Shown here: one piece after another, positions 37,405 to 45,332 of the stretch
How positions within the stretch are numbered: position 1 is the first letter of the stretch
How the letters are laid out: every line of letters begins with the position of its first letter
Assembly: GCF_028622115.1 (NCBI RefSeq)
Contig: NZ_CP097263.1
Coordinates: 5,890,001 to 5,954,000, forward strand
Length of the DNA: 64,000 nt
Source: Kutzneria chonburiensis
GTDB taxonomy: Bacteria; Actinomycetota; Actinomycetes; Mycobacteriales; Pseudonocardiaceae
Direction of reading: 5' to 3'
Notes under the pieces: model-generated
Database searches by the model: none
Told to the model about the DNA's origin: nothing
Seen by the model: only the letters and a program-made list of their open reading frames with translations
Position numbers and translations under genes: made by a program

Positions 37405-38007
37405 TCAGCCCGCCGTGACTGGGTTCGTTGTGGGCAGCCAAGTCGCGCGGCCCGTCTCGAATTCCCCGATCGCGTCGACGTTTCGCAAGGTCAGGCCGAT
37501 ATCGTCGAGTCCTTCCAGCAGCCGCCAACGGGTGTAGTCGTCGATCTGGAAGGGGGCCGAGAAGTCCTTGGCGCGGACCGTCTTCGCGGTCAGGTCGACC
37601 GTGACCTCGGTGCCGGGCTCGTTCTCGAGCAGCTTCCACAACAGTTCGATGTCGGACTGCTCACACTGCGCCGCCACGAGGCCCTGCTTGCCGGCGTTGC
37701 CCCGGAAGATGTCGGCGAACCGGGACGAGACAACCACCCGGAAGCCGTAGTCCATCAGCGCCCACACGGCGTGCTCACGGGACGAGCCGGTGCCGAAGTC
37801 GGGGCCCGCGACCAGAACACTGCCGGCGCGGAAGGGTCCCTGGTTGAGGATGAAGTTCTCGTCCGCGCGCCAGGCGGCGAACAGGCCGTCCTCGAAGCCG
37901 GTGCGGGTGACGCGCTTCAGATAGACGGCGGGGATGATCTGGTCGGTGTCCACGTTGGACCGGCGCAGCGGGACGCCGACCCCGGTGTGGCTGGTGAACG
38001 GTTCCAT
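37405..38007 (-). CDS. leuD: 3-isopropylmalate dehydratase, small subunit
   Basis: 200-residue small subunit of isopropylmalate isomerase (leucine synthesis; also used on citramalate for isoleucine). Family motifs are [20 protein letters not shown] near residues 16-35 and [17 protein letters not shown] near 69-85. ATG 38007 gives a family-like start. It follows leuC by 11 bp. Confidence 0.96.
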   Translation of the reverse strand: MEPFTSHTGVGVPLRRSNVDTDQIIPAVYLKRVTRTGFEDGLFAAWRADENFILNQGPFRAGSVLVAGPDFGTGSSREHAVWALMDYGFRVVVSSRFADIFRGNAGKQGLVAAQCEQSDIELLWKLLENEPGTEVTVDLTAKTVRAKDFSAPFQIDDYTRWRLLEGLDDIGLTLRNVDAIGEFETGRATWLPTTNPVTAG

Positions 38008-38018
38008 GGCGTTGCTCC

Positions 38019-39422
38019 TCAGTCCAGGTCGGCCGGCGACGACAGCGTGCCGCGCACCGCGGTGGCCGCGGCGACCAGCGGCGACACCAGGTGGGTTCGG
38101 CCGCCCTTGCCCTGGCGGCCCTCGAAGTTGCGGTTGGAGGTCGAGGCGCTGCGCTCGCCCGGCTTGAGCTGATCGGGGTTCATGCCAAGGCACATGGAGC
38201 AGCCCGCGGACCGCCACTCGGCGCCCGCGTCGGTGAAGACCTTGTCCAGTCCCTCGGACTCCGCCTGCGCGCGCACCCGCATCGAACCGGGCACCACCAG
38301 CATGCGTACGTCCGATGCGACCTTGCGGCCCTGTAGAACCGCCGCCGCCGCACGGAGGTCCTCGATGCGACCGTTGGTGCAGGAGCCGAGGAAGACGGTG
38401 TCGACGTGGATGTCACGCAGCGGCGTGCCCGGCTCCAGGCCCATGTAGGCCAGTGCCTTCTCGGCCGCCACCTTGGCGTTCTCGTCGCCGATGTCCTCCG
38501 GGTTCGGCACCCGGTCGCCCAGCGGCAGGCCCTGTCCCGGATTCGTGCCCCAGGTGACGAACGGCGTCAGCGTGTCCGCGTCGATGTCCACCTCGGTGTC
38601 GAAGGTGGCGTCGTCGTCCGTGCGCAGCGAGCGCCAGTACTCGACAGCCGCGTCCCAATCCGCGCCCTTCGGCGCGTGCGGGCGGCCGTTGATGTAGTCG
38701 AACGTCGTGTCGTCCGGCGCGATCATGCCGGCGCGGGCGCCTGCTTCGATCGACATGTTGCACACCGTCATGCGGGCTTCCATCGACATCGCCTCGATGG
38801 CCTCGCCGCGGTACTCCAGGATGTAGCCCTGGCCGCCGCCGGTGCCGATCTTCGCGATCACCGCCAGGATCACGTCCTTGGACGTGACGCCCGGGCGCAG
38901 CGTGCCGTTGACGTTGATCGCCATGGTCTTGAAGGGCTTCAGCGGCAGCGTCTGGGTGGCCATCACGTGCTCGACCTCAGACGTCCCGATCCCGAAGGCG
39001 ATCGACCCGAACGCGCCGTGCGTAGAGGTGTGGCTGTCGCCGCAGACCACCGTCATACCCGGCTGGGTCAGGCCCAGCTGCGGGCCGACCACGTGCACGA
39101 TGCCCTGTTCCGCGTCGCCCATCGGGTGCAGTCGAACGCCGAACTCCGCGCAGTTGCGCCGAAGCGTCTCCACCTGGGTGCGGGACACCGGGTCGGCGAT
39201 CGGAAGTTCGACGTCCACCGTAGGAACGTTGTGGTCCTCGGTGGCGATGGTCAGGTCCGGCCGACGGAGTTTCCGGCCGGCGAGCCGCAGCCCGTCGAAG
39301 GCCTGCGGGCTGGTGACTTCGTGCACCAGGTGCAGGTCGATGTAGATGAGGTCCGGTTCGGCTCCGTCGCCCTTGCGCACCAGGTGCGCGTCCCAGACTT
39401 TCTCCGCGAGCGTGCGGCCCAT
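38019..39422 (-). CDS. leuC: 3-isopropylmalate dehydratase, large subunit
   Basis: 467-residue aconitase-superfamily subunit with a [4Fe-4S] cluster. Cluster cysteines are in [13 protein letters not shown] near residue 345 and the pair in [13 protein letters not shown] near 405-410. [20 protein letters not shown] is near 127-146. With LeuD it isomerises isopropylmalate and probably also citramalate made by CimA. It is divergent from the IclR regulator, with a dyad in the 94-bp gap. Confidence 0.97.
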   Translation of the reverse strand: MGRTLAEKVWDAHLVRKGDGAEPDLIYIDLHLVHEVTSPQAFDGLRLAGRKLRRPDLTIATEDHNVPTVDVELPIADPVSRTQVETLRRNCAEFGVRLHPMGDAEQGIVHVVGPQLGLTQPGMTVVCGDSHTSTHGAFGSIAFGIGTSEVEHVMATQTLPLKPFKTMAINVNGTLRPGVTSKDVILAVIAKIGTGGGQGYILEYRGEAIEAMSMEARMTVCNMSIEAGARAGMIAPDDTTFDYINGRPHAPKGADWDAAVEYWRSLRTDDDATFDTEVDIDADTLTPFVTWGTNPGQGLPLGDRVPNPEDIGDENAKVAAEKALAYMGLEPGTPLRDIHVDTVFLGSCTNGRIEDLRAAAAVLQGRKVASDVRMLVVPGSMRVRAQAESEGLDKVFTDAGAEWRSAGCSMCLGMNPDQLKPGERSASTSNRNFEGRQGKGGRTHLVSPLVAAATAVRGTLSSPADLD

Positions 39423-39484
39423 GGGCTCCTCCCCTTCGGGGATGTCGTGTCAGTTCGGGTTTCCCAGATGGTGGCGCGGCTGGA

Positions 39485-39510
39485 CTTCCCACATCGCGGG
39501 AAGCTAGTAT
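39485..39510. promoter_or_regulatory. Dyad and -10 box between leuC and the IclR regulator
   Basis: CTTCCC-N7-GGGAAG (39485-39503) is immediately followed by TAGTAT (39505-39510), a good -10 for the rightward gene, ending 6 bp before its GTG. This suggests leaderless, autoregulated transcription of the IclR gene. The site also fits regulation of leuCD by this NdgR/LtbR-type regulator. Confidence 0.5.
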
Positions 39511-39516
39511 CGCGAC

Positions 39517-40218
39517 GTGGGACAGCATAGCGGGATCGGCGTTCTGGACAAGGCGGTGGCGGTGCTCAGCGCCGTCGCCAAGGACCCTTGCGGCCTGGCG
39601 GAACTCTGCAACCGCACGGGTCTTCCCCGTGCCACCGCCCATCGCCTCGCCGTAGGCCTCGAGGTGCATCGCTTGCTGCGCCGCGGTTCCGACGGCCGTT
39701 GGCGCCCCGGGGCGGCCCTGGCCGAGCTGGCCGGTGGGGCCACCGACCCCCTCCTCGACGCGGCTTCTTCCGTCCTTCCCCGCCTCCGCGACATCACCGG
39801 CGAGTCCGTGCAGCTCTACCGTCGTGACGGCATGCAGCGCATCTGCGTAGCCGCCGCCGAGCCCCCCAGTGGCCTCCGCGACACCGTGCCGGTGGGCGCC
39901 CGCCTTCCCATGACCGCCGGCTCCGGCGCCAAGGTCCTGGCCGCGTGGGCCGATTCCCCCACCCAGCGCGCCCTCCTCTCCGACGCCCTCTTCGGCGAGC
40001 GCACCCTCCTTGAGGTCCGCCGCCGCGGTTGGGCACAGTCGGTCGGCGAACGCGAACCTGGCGTAGCCAGCGTTTCCGCCCCCGTCCGCGACTCTTCCGG
40101 CTCCGTCATAGCCGCCGTCTCCGTCTCCGGCCCCGTGGACCGCATCGGCCGCCGCCCCGGCGGCCGCTGGGCCGCCGACCTCCTGGCCGCCGCCGAGGCC
40201 CTCCAAAACCGCCTCTAA
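39517..40218 (+). CDS. IclR-family regulator, NdgR-like
   Basis: 233 residues with an N-terminal winged helix (GLAELCNRTGLPRATAHRLA, about residues 26-45) and a C-terminal IclR effector domain. A gene of this family divergent from leuCD is a conserved actinobacterial arrangement (NdgR in Streptomyces, LtbR in Corynebacterium), where it controls leuCD and other amino acid genes. GTG 39517 with a -10 box 6 bp upstream and no ribosome binding site points to a leaderless message. Followed by a hairpin terminator. Confidence 0.88.
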   Translation: MGQHSGIGVLDKAVAVLSAVAKDPCGLAELCNRTGLPRATAHRLAVGLEVHRLLRRGSDGRWRPGAALAELAGGATDPLLDAASSVLPRLRDITGESVQLYRRDGMQRICVAAAEPPSGLRDTVPVGARLPMTAGSGAKVLAAWADSPTQRALLSDALFGERTLLEVRRRGWAQSVGEREPGVASVSAPVRDSSGSVIAAVSVSGPVDRIGRRPGGRWAADLLAAAEALQNRL

Positions 40219-40236
40219 CTCCCCCTCACCCTCTCC

Positions 40237-40268
40237 GCGGGGTAGGCGAGCCCCCTCGCCTACCCCGC
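40237..40268 (+). terminator. Terminator of the IclR regulator gene
   Basis: Perfect 14-bp stem GCGGGGTAGGCGAG / CTCGCCTACCCCGC with a CCCC loop, 18 bp after the stop; the next bases are ACTTTTTG. Confidence 0.85.
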
Positions 40269-40279
40269 ACTTTTTGGGG

Positions 40280-40990
40280 GCGCGCGGAAGGCGGGAACAG
40301 ACAGGCAACGACACCCCCTGGCAGGCCGACGCGGAAGCAAGGAGGAGCAAGGACAGGCGGCCCTCACTCACCGCCCGGCAGCCCCAGCAAAGCGGGACAC
40401 GGAAACGGAAGGCCAGGAAGCACGGCAAAGACCCCGGTACCCGAGAAACCACCAAAGAGGAAGGCAACCGACAGAAGGAAGAAAGAGTCGCGAGAAGAAA
40501 GACAGGAGGACCCCGACGGGACAGGAGCCGCCAGCGGGACGAAGCACCAGCAGGACGCCGAAGCCGATGCAGGCCGCAAGGCGGCAAGGCGAAGCACCAG
40601 GCCGAAGGCCAGGCAGGACAGCTAAACACGAGCCGAAGCCGAGGCGGCCGAAGCCGAAGGCGAGGCAGGCCACAAGGCCGCAAGGCGACAGGCGAAGCAG
40701 CAGCCCGAAGGCCAGGCAGGACGGCTCAACACGAGCCGAAGCCAAAGGTGGACAAGCGAAGCAGCAAGCCGAAGGCAAAGCGGGACGCTGAAGCACGAGC
40801 CGGGCAGGCGACAGACAACGCCGAACCCCACGGCGAGCGAAGCGAAGCCCACCCCCACCAGGGCGAGCGAAGCGAAGCCCGAACCCCACCACCGAGGGCG
40901 AGCGAAGCGAAGCCCGCAGCGAAGGCGAAGCCGAGCCAAGGGGGTGCAGGGGGCGAAGCCCGCCCTGCCTTGGGGTCTGGGGCGAGAGCC
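40280..40990. repeat. ~700-bp low-complexity, purine-biased degenerate repeat tract
   Basis: Purine-rich on the plus strand and made of degenerate copies of short units. CCGAAGGCCAGGCAGGAC-like blocks followed by an ACACGAGCCGAAGCC-type block occur at about 40602 and 40705, with a decayed one at 40769. A tight series of GGCGAGCGAAGCGAAGCCC occurs at 40831-40850, 40861-40880 and 40896-40915. It ends with GGGGTCTGGGGCGAGAGCCCC. Long frames exist on both strands, but their translations are compositional artefacts. No promoter or gene is recognised. Confidence 0.7.
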
Positions 40991-41007
40991 CCAGTGAGAA
41001 AACGAAA

Positions 41008-41038
41008 GATCCCCGTGCTTCGAAGAAGCACAGGGATC
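41008..41038 (-). terminator. Terminator of the tRNA pair
   Basis: Stem GATCCC-C-GTGCTTC / GAAGCAC-A-GGGATC with one C/A mismatch and a GAA loop, just downstream of the minus-strand tRNA-Glu. On the minus strand it is followed by TTTCGTTTTC. Confidence 0.8.
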
Positions 41039-41051
41039 GCCCGATCTTGAG

Positions 41052-41124
41052 TAGCCCCGACGGGATTCGAACCCGCGCTACCGCCTTGAGAGGGCGGCGT
41101 CCTAGGCCGCTAGACGACGGGGCC
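41052..41124 (-). tRNA. tRNA-Glu (anticodon CTC)
   Basis: 73-nt cloverleaf. Acceptor GGCCCCG pairs with CGGGGCT (one G-U), the D arm is GTC...GAC, the anticodon arm GCCGC-CCTCTCA-AGGCGG gives anticodon CTC (codon GAG), and the T arm has GGTTCGAATCC. No CCA is encoded. It lies downstream of tRNA-Gln, probably co-transcribed. Confidence 0.93.
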
Positions 41125-41180
41125 AGGACTTAGTTTTCTTGCTGGGAGGTACCCTAGCACATCGCTTTGGGTGCCTCACG

Positions 41181-41252
41181 CTGGGGTACCAGGACTCGAA
41201 CCTAGACTAACTGAACCAGAATCAGTCGTGCTGCCAATTACACCATACCCCA
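41181..41252 (-). tRNA. tRNA-Gln (anticodon CTG)
   Basis: 72-nt cloverleaf. Acceptor TGGGGTA pairs with TACCCCA, the anticodon arm ACTGA-TTCTGGT-TCAGT gives anticodon CTG (codon CAG), the T arm has GGTTCGAGTCC, and the discriminator is G. No CCA is encoded. In this organism Gln-tRNA is likely made through Glu-tRNA(Gln) by GatCAB, whose gatB and gatA are at the right end of the window. Confidence 0.93.
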
Positions 41253-41369
41253 TTGGCATTCTGGATCAGCTTTGGTGTTGCCGGAGGCCGTCCGCCCTGC
41301 CGGAATGAATACTAGACCATGGCGGGCCCGATCACGAAATCGGGCCGCGGCGGTGCCTGATCGCGCAGG

Positions 41370-42116
41370 TCAGAGGGCGTCGAGGCCGGGGGTGGAGAGC
41401 TCGCAGACGACGAGTTCGGGGAGCTCGGCGAGGCTGTTGATGGTCCATACGCCGGCGGGCGCGAGCTGGGGGTCGAGACCGTCGCGGTTGAGCCATACGC
41501 CGTGCATGCCGGCGTCGCGGGCGCCGATGGCGTCGAGGTCGAGGCGGTCGCCGACGTGCACGGTCTCGGCGGGCAGCACGTCGAGGTCGAGGCAGGCGGT
41601 GTGGAAAATCACGGGGTCGGGCTTGGCGACACCGAGCTCACCTGCGATGACGACGTGGTCGAAGAATTCGGACAGGCCGACGGCGGCGATCTTGGCGCGC
41701 TGCCGGGAGCCGGAGGCGTTGGTCACGGCGGCGACCTTGATGCCGCTGGCCCGCAGCCAGTCGAGCAGGGGCATGGTGTCGTCGAACACCCGCCATGAGC
41801 GTTCCATGACGGCGAGGCGGCTGTCTTCGCGCCGCCGGACTTCGGCGTCGTCGAGGTGTTCGCCGAGCACGGCGAAGAAGGCTTTGGTGCGCCGCCAGCG
41901 CATGGTGTCGTAGTCGAACTCGCCGGAGATGGCGCGGGCCACGTGCTCGTCGGTGGTGCGCTGCCATGCGGGCCACGCCTCGTCGTGTCCGACAAGGGCG
42001 GTCAACGCGGTTCTCGCCGATCCGTCGTAGTCAATCAGCGTGTCGTCGATGTCCAGGCAAACGGCGCGGATTTCGACGGTGGTGCGGGTGGTGAATGCGG
42101 AGAGAACTGGCGTCAC
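41370..42116 (-). CDS. HAD-superfamily hydrolase
   Basis: 248-residue phosphatase-type hydrolase with a helical cap. HAD motif I is CLDIDDTLID near residues 19-28 (nucleophile and acid/base aspartates), motif II VTNASG near 128, motif III lysine in GVAKPDPVIF near 155-164, and motif IV HVGDRLDLDAIGARDAG near 178. Substrate not predictable. GTG start 42116. It is transcribed from the gap shared with the divergent monooxygenase gene. Confidence 0.85.
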   Translation of the reverse strand: MTPVLSAFTTRTTVEIRAVCLDIDDTLIDYDGSARTALTALVGHDEAWPAWQRTTDEHVARAISGEFDYDTMRWRRTKAFFAVLGEHLDDAEVRRREDSRLAVMERSWRVFDDTMPLLDWLRASGIKVAAVTNASGSRQRAKIAAVGLSEFFDHVVIAGELGVAKPDPVIFHTACLDLDVLPAETVHVGDRLDLDAIGARDAGMHGVWLNRDGLDPQLAPAGVWTINSLAELPELVVCELSTPGLDAL

Positions 42117-42375
42117 CAGGAGAGGCTAGGTGCGGATCCCTTGTCCGCGATTCGGCTAACAAGGTGAAGCTACCCCTTGATCGTGGTCACTCTCCGCCGT
42201 CCCGCGATTCCGCTGCGCGTGCGACAGGTCACGTTTCTCGGTGTCCGACAACGGGTTTCTCCGAGTCGTGGCGCATCGGTGACGGCGTGCGACCGGCGGC
42301 CGTAACGCGGGTCACGTGTGCCTGTCCGGGTGAAGCGGGTTGACGGCGGTGCCGGGCGCGAGCATCCTGAGATTA

Positions 42376-42391
42376 TTCAACAAGCGTTGAA
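42376..42391. promoter_or_regulatory. Palindrome upstream of the FAD monooxygenase gene
   Basis: Perfect inverted repeat TTCAAC-N4-GTTGAA ending 13 bp before the ATG at 42405, so a bound protein would block initiation. Half-site and spacing are like TetR- or MarR-type operators. No regulator of those families is adjacent. Confidence 0.45.
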
Positions 42392-42404
42392 AAGAGGGAT
42401 GGCG

Positions 42405-43625
42405 ATGGAACGGACGACGTGCTGCGTGGTGGGCGGCGGCCCGGCCGGGATGATGCTGGGGCTGCTGCTGGCCAGGGCCGGGGTGGACGTGACCGTGCTG
42501 GAGAAGCACGGCGACTTCCTGCGGGACTTCCGCGGCGACACGGTGCACGCCTCGACACTGCGGCTGCTGGACGAGCTGGGCCTGGCCGAGAACTTCGCCA
42601 AGGTGCCGCACCGGCTGCTGACGCAGATCGGCTTCCCGGCGGGGCCGGAGACCACGGTCGGCGTGGATCTGAGCGGTTTGCCCGGCCCGCACAAGCACAT
42701 CGCGATGGTGCCGCAGTGGGACTTCCTCGACATGATCGCCGACGCGGCGTCGACCGAGCCGACGTTCCACCTGCGCATGAACACCGAGGCGACCGGCCTG
42801 ACCACGAAGGACGGCCGCGTCACCGGCATCACCTACCGCACCAAGGACGGCGAGAGCGGCGAGATCCAGGCCGATCTCACGGTGGCGTGCGACGGTCGCC
42901 GTTCGATCCTGCGCAGCGCGCTGGGGCTGGGGATTCGCAGCTGGCGGGTGCCGATGGACTGCTGGTGGCTGCGGGTGCCGCGGCATGAGGGCGACCCGAT
43001 CGGCATCGGCGGCATGATCGGCAGCGGCCGCATGGTCGTCTACATCGACCGCGGCGACTACTTCCAGCTGGCCTTCCTGATCGAGAAGGGCTCGGACGCG
43101 CGCTGGCGCAAGGCCGGCCTGCAGGCGTTCCGGGACAGCGTCGCCGGCGTGCTGCCGTGGCTGGCCGACCGGGTTGACGCCATCGAGTCGCTGGACGACG
43201 CCAAGCTGCTCGACGTGAAACTGGACCGGCTGACCCAGTGGTACAGCGACGGTCTGCTGTGCATCGGTGACGCGGCGCACGCCATGTCGCCGGTCGGCGG
43301 CGTCGGTATCAACCTGGCCGTGCAGGATGCCGTTGCAGCGGCAAGGATCCTGGCCGCCCCGCTGCGCCGAGGGACCGTCACGACCGAGGATCTGGCCAAG
43401 GTGCAGCGCCGGCGCGGTCCGGCCACCACCATCACGCAGGGCATGCAGCGGCTGATGCATGACAACGCTGTCGGCCCGGCGCTGAGCGGCCGTGTCGATC
43501 TGATGAAGCGAACGCCGCTCGCATTGCGGCTGCTGAACCGTTTCCCCAAGCTCGGCCTGATTCCGGCCTACCTGGTGGCAATCGGTTTCCGCCCGGAACA
43601 CGCGCCCGATTTCGCCCGCCGGTGA
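42405..43625 (+). CDS. FAD-dependent oxidoreductase / aromatic-ring monooxygenase family
   Basis: 406 residues of the PHBH-fold FAD_binding_3 type. The N-terminal ADP-binding motif VVGGGPAGMMLGLLLARAG is at about 6-24, VACDGRRSILRSALG near 160 (DG motif), and GDAAHAMSPVGGVGINLAVQDA near 280-301 (second FAD motif). The substrate is unknown; family members hydroxylate aromatics or process polyketides and antibiotics. ATG 42405 has AAAGAGGG 7 bp upstream; ATG 42399 is too close. A family 2 hairpin follows. Confidence 0.87.
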   Translation: MERTTCCVVGGGPAGMMLGLLLARAGVDVTVLEKHGDFLRDFRGDTVHASTLRLLDELGLAENFAKVPHRLLTQIGFPAGPETTVGVDLSGLPGPHKHIAMVPQWDFLDMIADAASTEPTFHLRMNTEATGLTTKDGRVTGITYRTKDGESGEIQADLTVACDGRRSILRSALGLGIRSWRVPMDCWWLRVPRHEGDPIGIGGMIGSGRMVVYIDRGDYFQLAFLIEKGSDARWRKAGLQAFRDSVAGVLPWLADRVDAIESLDDAKLLDVKLDRLTQWYSDGLLCIGDAAHAMSPVGGVGINLAVQDAVAAARILAAPLRRGTVTTEDLAKVQRRRGPATTITQGMQRLMHDNAVGPALSGRVDLMKRTPLALRLLNRFPKLGLIPAYLVAIGFRPEHAPDFARR

Positions 43626-43630
43626 GTTCG

Positions 43631-43673
43631 GAACGGACCATTCCTCAACTCGGAGTTCAGGAAAGGCGCGTTC
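43631..43673. repeat. Dispersed hairpin, family 2, copy B
   Basis: GAACGGACCATTCCTCAACTC then GAGTTCAGGAAAGGCGCGTTC around a central G; the right arm has three changes from perfect pairing. It lies between the convergent monooxygenase and response-regulator genes. Confidence 0.75.
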
Positions 43674-43688
43674 TCGTCACCGGGGGGC

Positions 43689-44336
43689 TCAGCGCGGCAC
43701 CCGTCCACTGAGGACCATCGCCACGACCTGGGCGCGGTCCTTTGCGCCGAGTTTGCGGAGAATGGCCTTCACGTGGGTCTTGACGGTGTCCGTGCTGATG
43801 AACAGGTGGTGCGCGATGGTCTGGTTGTCCAGGCCCTTGATCATCTCGGCCAGCACGTCGAACTCGCGGGCCGACAGCTGGGGCAGCACGGCATGCGGGG
43901 GCAGGTCGGCCGAGAGCTGGACCTGCCCGCCGAGGCGGGGATCGAGCACGTGGGTGGCGCCGGCCAGCACCTCGCTGAACACCGACACCAACTCCCGCAG
44001 CGGTGTCGTCTTGAGCAGGTACGCCGAGGCGCCCTGGTTCAGCGCCGCCTTGGCCCATTCCGGGCTGTCCATCTCGCTGACGACCACGGTGGTCGCCGAC
44101 GGGCGCTGGGCCCGCACGTCGCGAACCGTGCGCAGGGCACCGGCGCCGGGCACGGCCAGATCGGTCACGACCAGGTCCACCAGCAGCCCACGCAGGCAGC
44201 GCAGCGCCTCGGACGAGGTGTGCGCCACACCGACCACCCGGAAACGTTGCGTGCGCTGCAAACAGACGCGCAGCCCCTCGGTGATCAGCTGAGAGGCGTC
44301 GACCAACAGCACCCTTGCGGGATCGGGCACCACCAT
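43689..44336 (-). CDS. NarL/LuxR-type response regulator, orphan
   Basis: 215 residues. The receiver domain (about 1-120) has phosphoacceptor Asp in LVVTDLAVPGA near 59 and Lys in YLLKTTP near 109, but the usual acidic pair near the N-terminus is VDAS instead of VDDH, so one acidic-pocket residue is missing. The C-terminal LuxR helix-turn-helix, LSAREFDVLAEMIKGLDNQT followed by VKTHVKAILRKL, spans about 150-200. No histidine kinase gene is nearby. It may act with reduced or no phosphorylation. Confidence 0.87.
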   Translation of the reverse strand: MVVPDPARVLLVDASQLITEGLRVCLQRTQRFRVVGVAHTSSEALRCLRGLLVDLVVTDLAVPGAGALRTVRDVRAQRPSATTVVVSEMDSPEWAKAALNQGASAYLLKTTPLRELVSVFSEVLAGATHVLDPRLGGQVQLSADLPPHAVLPQLSAREFDVLAEMIKGLDNQTIAHHLFISTDTVKTHVKAILRKLGAKDRAQVVAMVLSGRVPR

Positions 44337-44452
44337 GCCATCACCTCCGCTGCGCTGCGGCCAACCGGTCGGGGCCAGATTGCTGACCTCACTGGTTTCG
44401 CAATCGGCTCAACGCGGGATAGCACGCCATGGTTCAGCAGCGGAAGCGCCAA

Positions 44453-44490
44453 AAGGGCCGGACGGCGCGAAGTTGCGCCGACCGGCCCTT
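44453..44490 (-). terminator. Terminator downstream of the FAH-family gene
   Basis: Stem AAGGGCCGG-A-CGGCGC / GCGCCG-A-CCGGCCCTT with a 6-nt loop and a single A/A mismatch, on the minus-strand downstream side of the FAH-family gene; followed there by TTGG. Confidence 0.8.
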
Positions 44491-44509
44491 CGATCATGGG
44501 CCAAGGCGA

Positions 44510-45283
44510 CTAGACGGCGGCGACCTTGTTGGTGAGTGTGCCGATCCCCTCGATGGACACCGACACGGTCTGCCCGTCGGTCATCGGGCCGACGCCGGCC
44601 GGCGTGCCGGTGAGCACCACGTCCCCGGGCAGCAGCGTCATGCCGGCAGTGATCCACTCCAGGATCTCGCCGATGCCGTGCAGCAGGTCGCTGGTGTTGC
44701 CGTCCTGCTTGAGCTCGCCGTCCAGCTCGGTGCGCAGGTCGAGGCCGGCCGGGTCGAGGTTGGTCTCGATCCACGGCCCCAGCGGGCAGAACGTGTCGTG
44801 GCCCTTGCCGCGCGTCCACTGGCCGTCGGCCTTCTGCTGCTCACGGGCCGTGACATCGTTGGCGATGGTGTACCCGAGGATGGCCGAGCTCGCGTCCTCG
44901 GCCTTGAGCCGGCGCACCGGCAGGCCGCCGATGACGATCGCCAGCTCGCCCTCGTAGTCGACGCGGCCGAGGCCGGCCGGCACCTCGATGGTCGCGTCCG
45001 GGCCGATCACCGAGGTCGACGGCTTGATGAAGATGACGGGGTCGGCCGGCGGCTCGCCGCCCATCTCGCGGGCGTGGTCGGCGTAGTTCTTGCCGATGCA
45101 CACCACCTTGGACGGGCGGATCGGGGCCAGCAGCTGTACCGCGGCCAGTGGCCACGTCCGGCCGGTGAACTTCGGGTCCTCGAACACCGAGGTCGACAGT
45201 TCCGCAGCGATCAGGCTGTCCGGCTCGCCGCCGATGGCGACGAAGGACGCCCCTTCCGAATGAGAAATCCTGGCGAATCGCAC
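44510..45283 (-). CDS. Fumarylacetoacetate hydrolase family protein
   Basis: 257 residues. The C-terminal FAH domain carries the motifs VVCIGKNYADHAREMG (about 60-75), IFIKPSTSVIGPDATIEVP (about 84-102), VDYEGELAIVIG (metal-binding acidic residues, about 108-119) and GDVVLTGTPAGVG near 225. Family members are hydrolases, decarboxylases or isomerases of 2-oxo acids; the substrate is uncertain. The orthologue lies at the same place (Rv2993c) in M. tuberculosis. GTG start 45283. It is 49 bp downstream of cimA on the same strand. Confidence 0.88.
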   Translation of the reverse strand: MRFARISHSEGASFVAIGGEPDSLIAAELSTSVFEDPKFTGRTWPLAAVQLLAPIRPSKVVCIGKNYADHAREMGGEPPADPVIFIKPSTSVIGPDATIEVPAGLGRVDYEGELAIVIGGLPVRRLKAEDASSAILGYTIANDVTAREQQKADGQWTRGKGHDTFCPLGPWIETNLDPAGLDLRTELDGELKQDGNTSDLLHGIGEILEWITAGMTLLPGDVVLTGTPAGVGPMTDGQTVSVSIEGIGTLTNKVAAV

Positions 45284-45332
45284 GGGACCGAGCCTAATAG
45301 GACGGGCCGCGGTGCGGCCCGTCAGCTACGTC

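Noticed and set aside
40274-41050. 258-residue plus-strand frame and overlapping minus-strand frames in the repeat tract
   Set aside because: Translations are low-complexity products of the purine-rich repeats and exist in several frames at once; no start signal.
41052-41252. Integration (att) site at the tRNA pair
   Set aside because: No integrase gene and no repeat of a tRNA 3' end was seen nearby.
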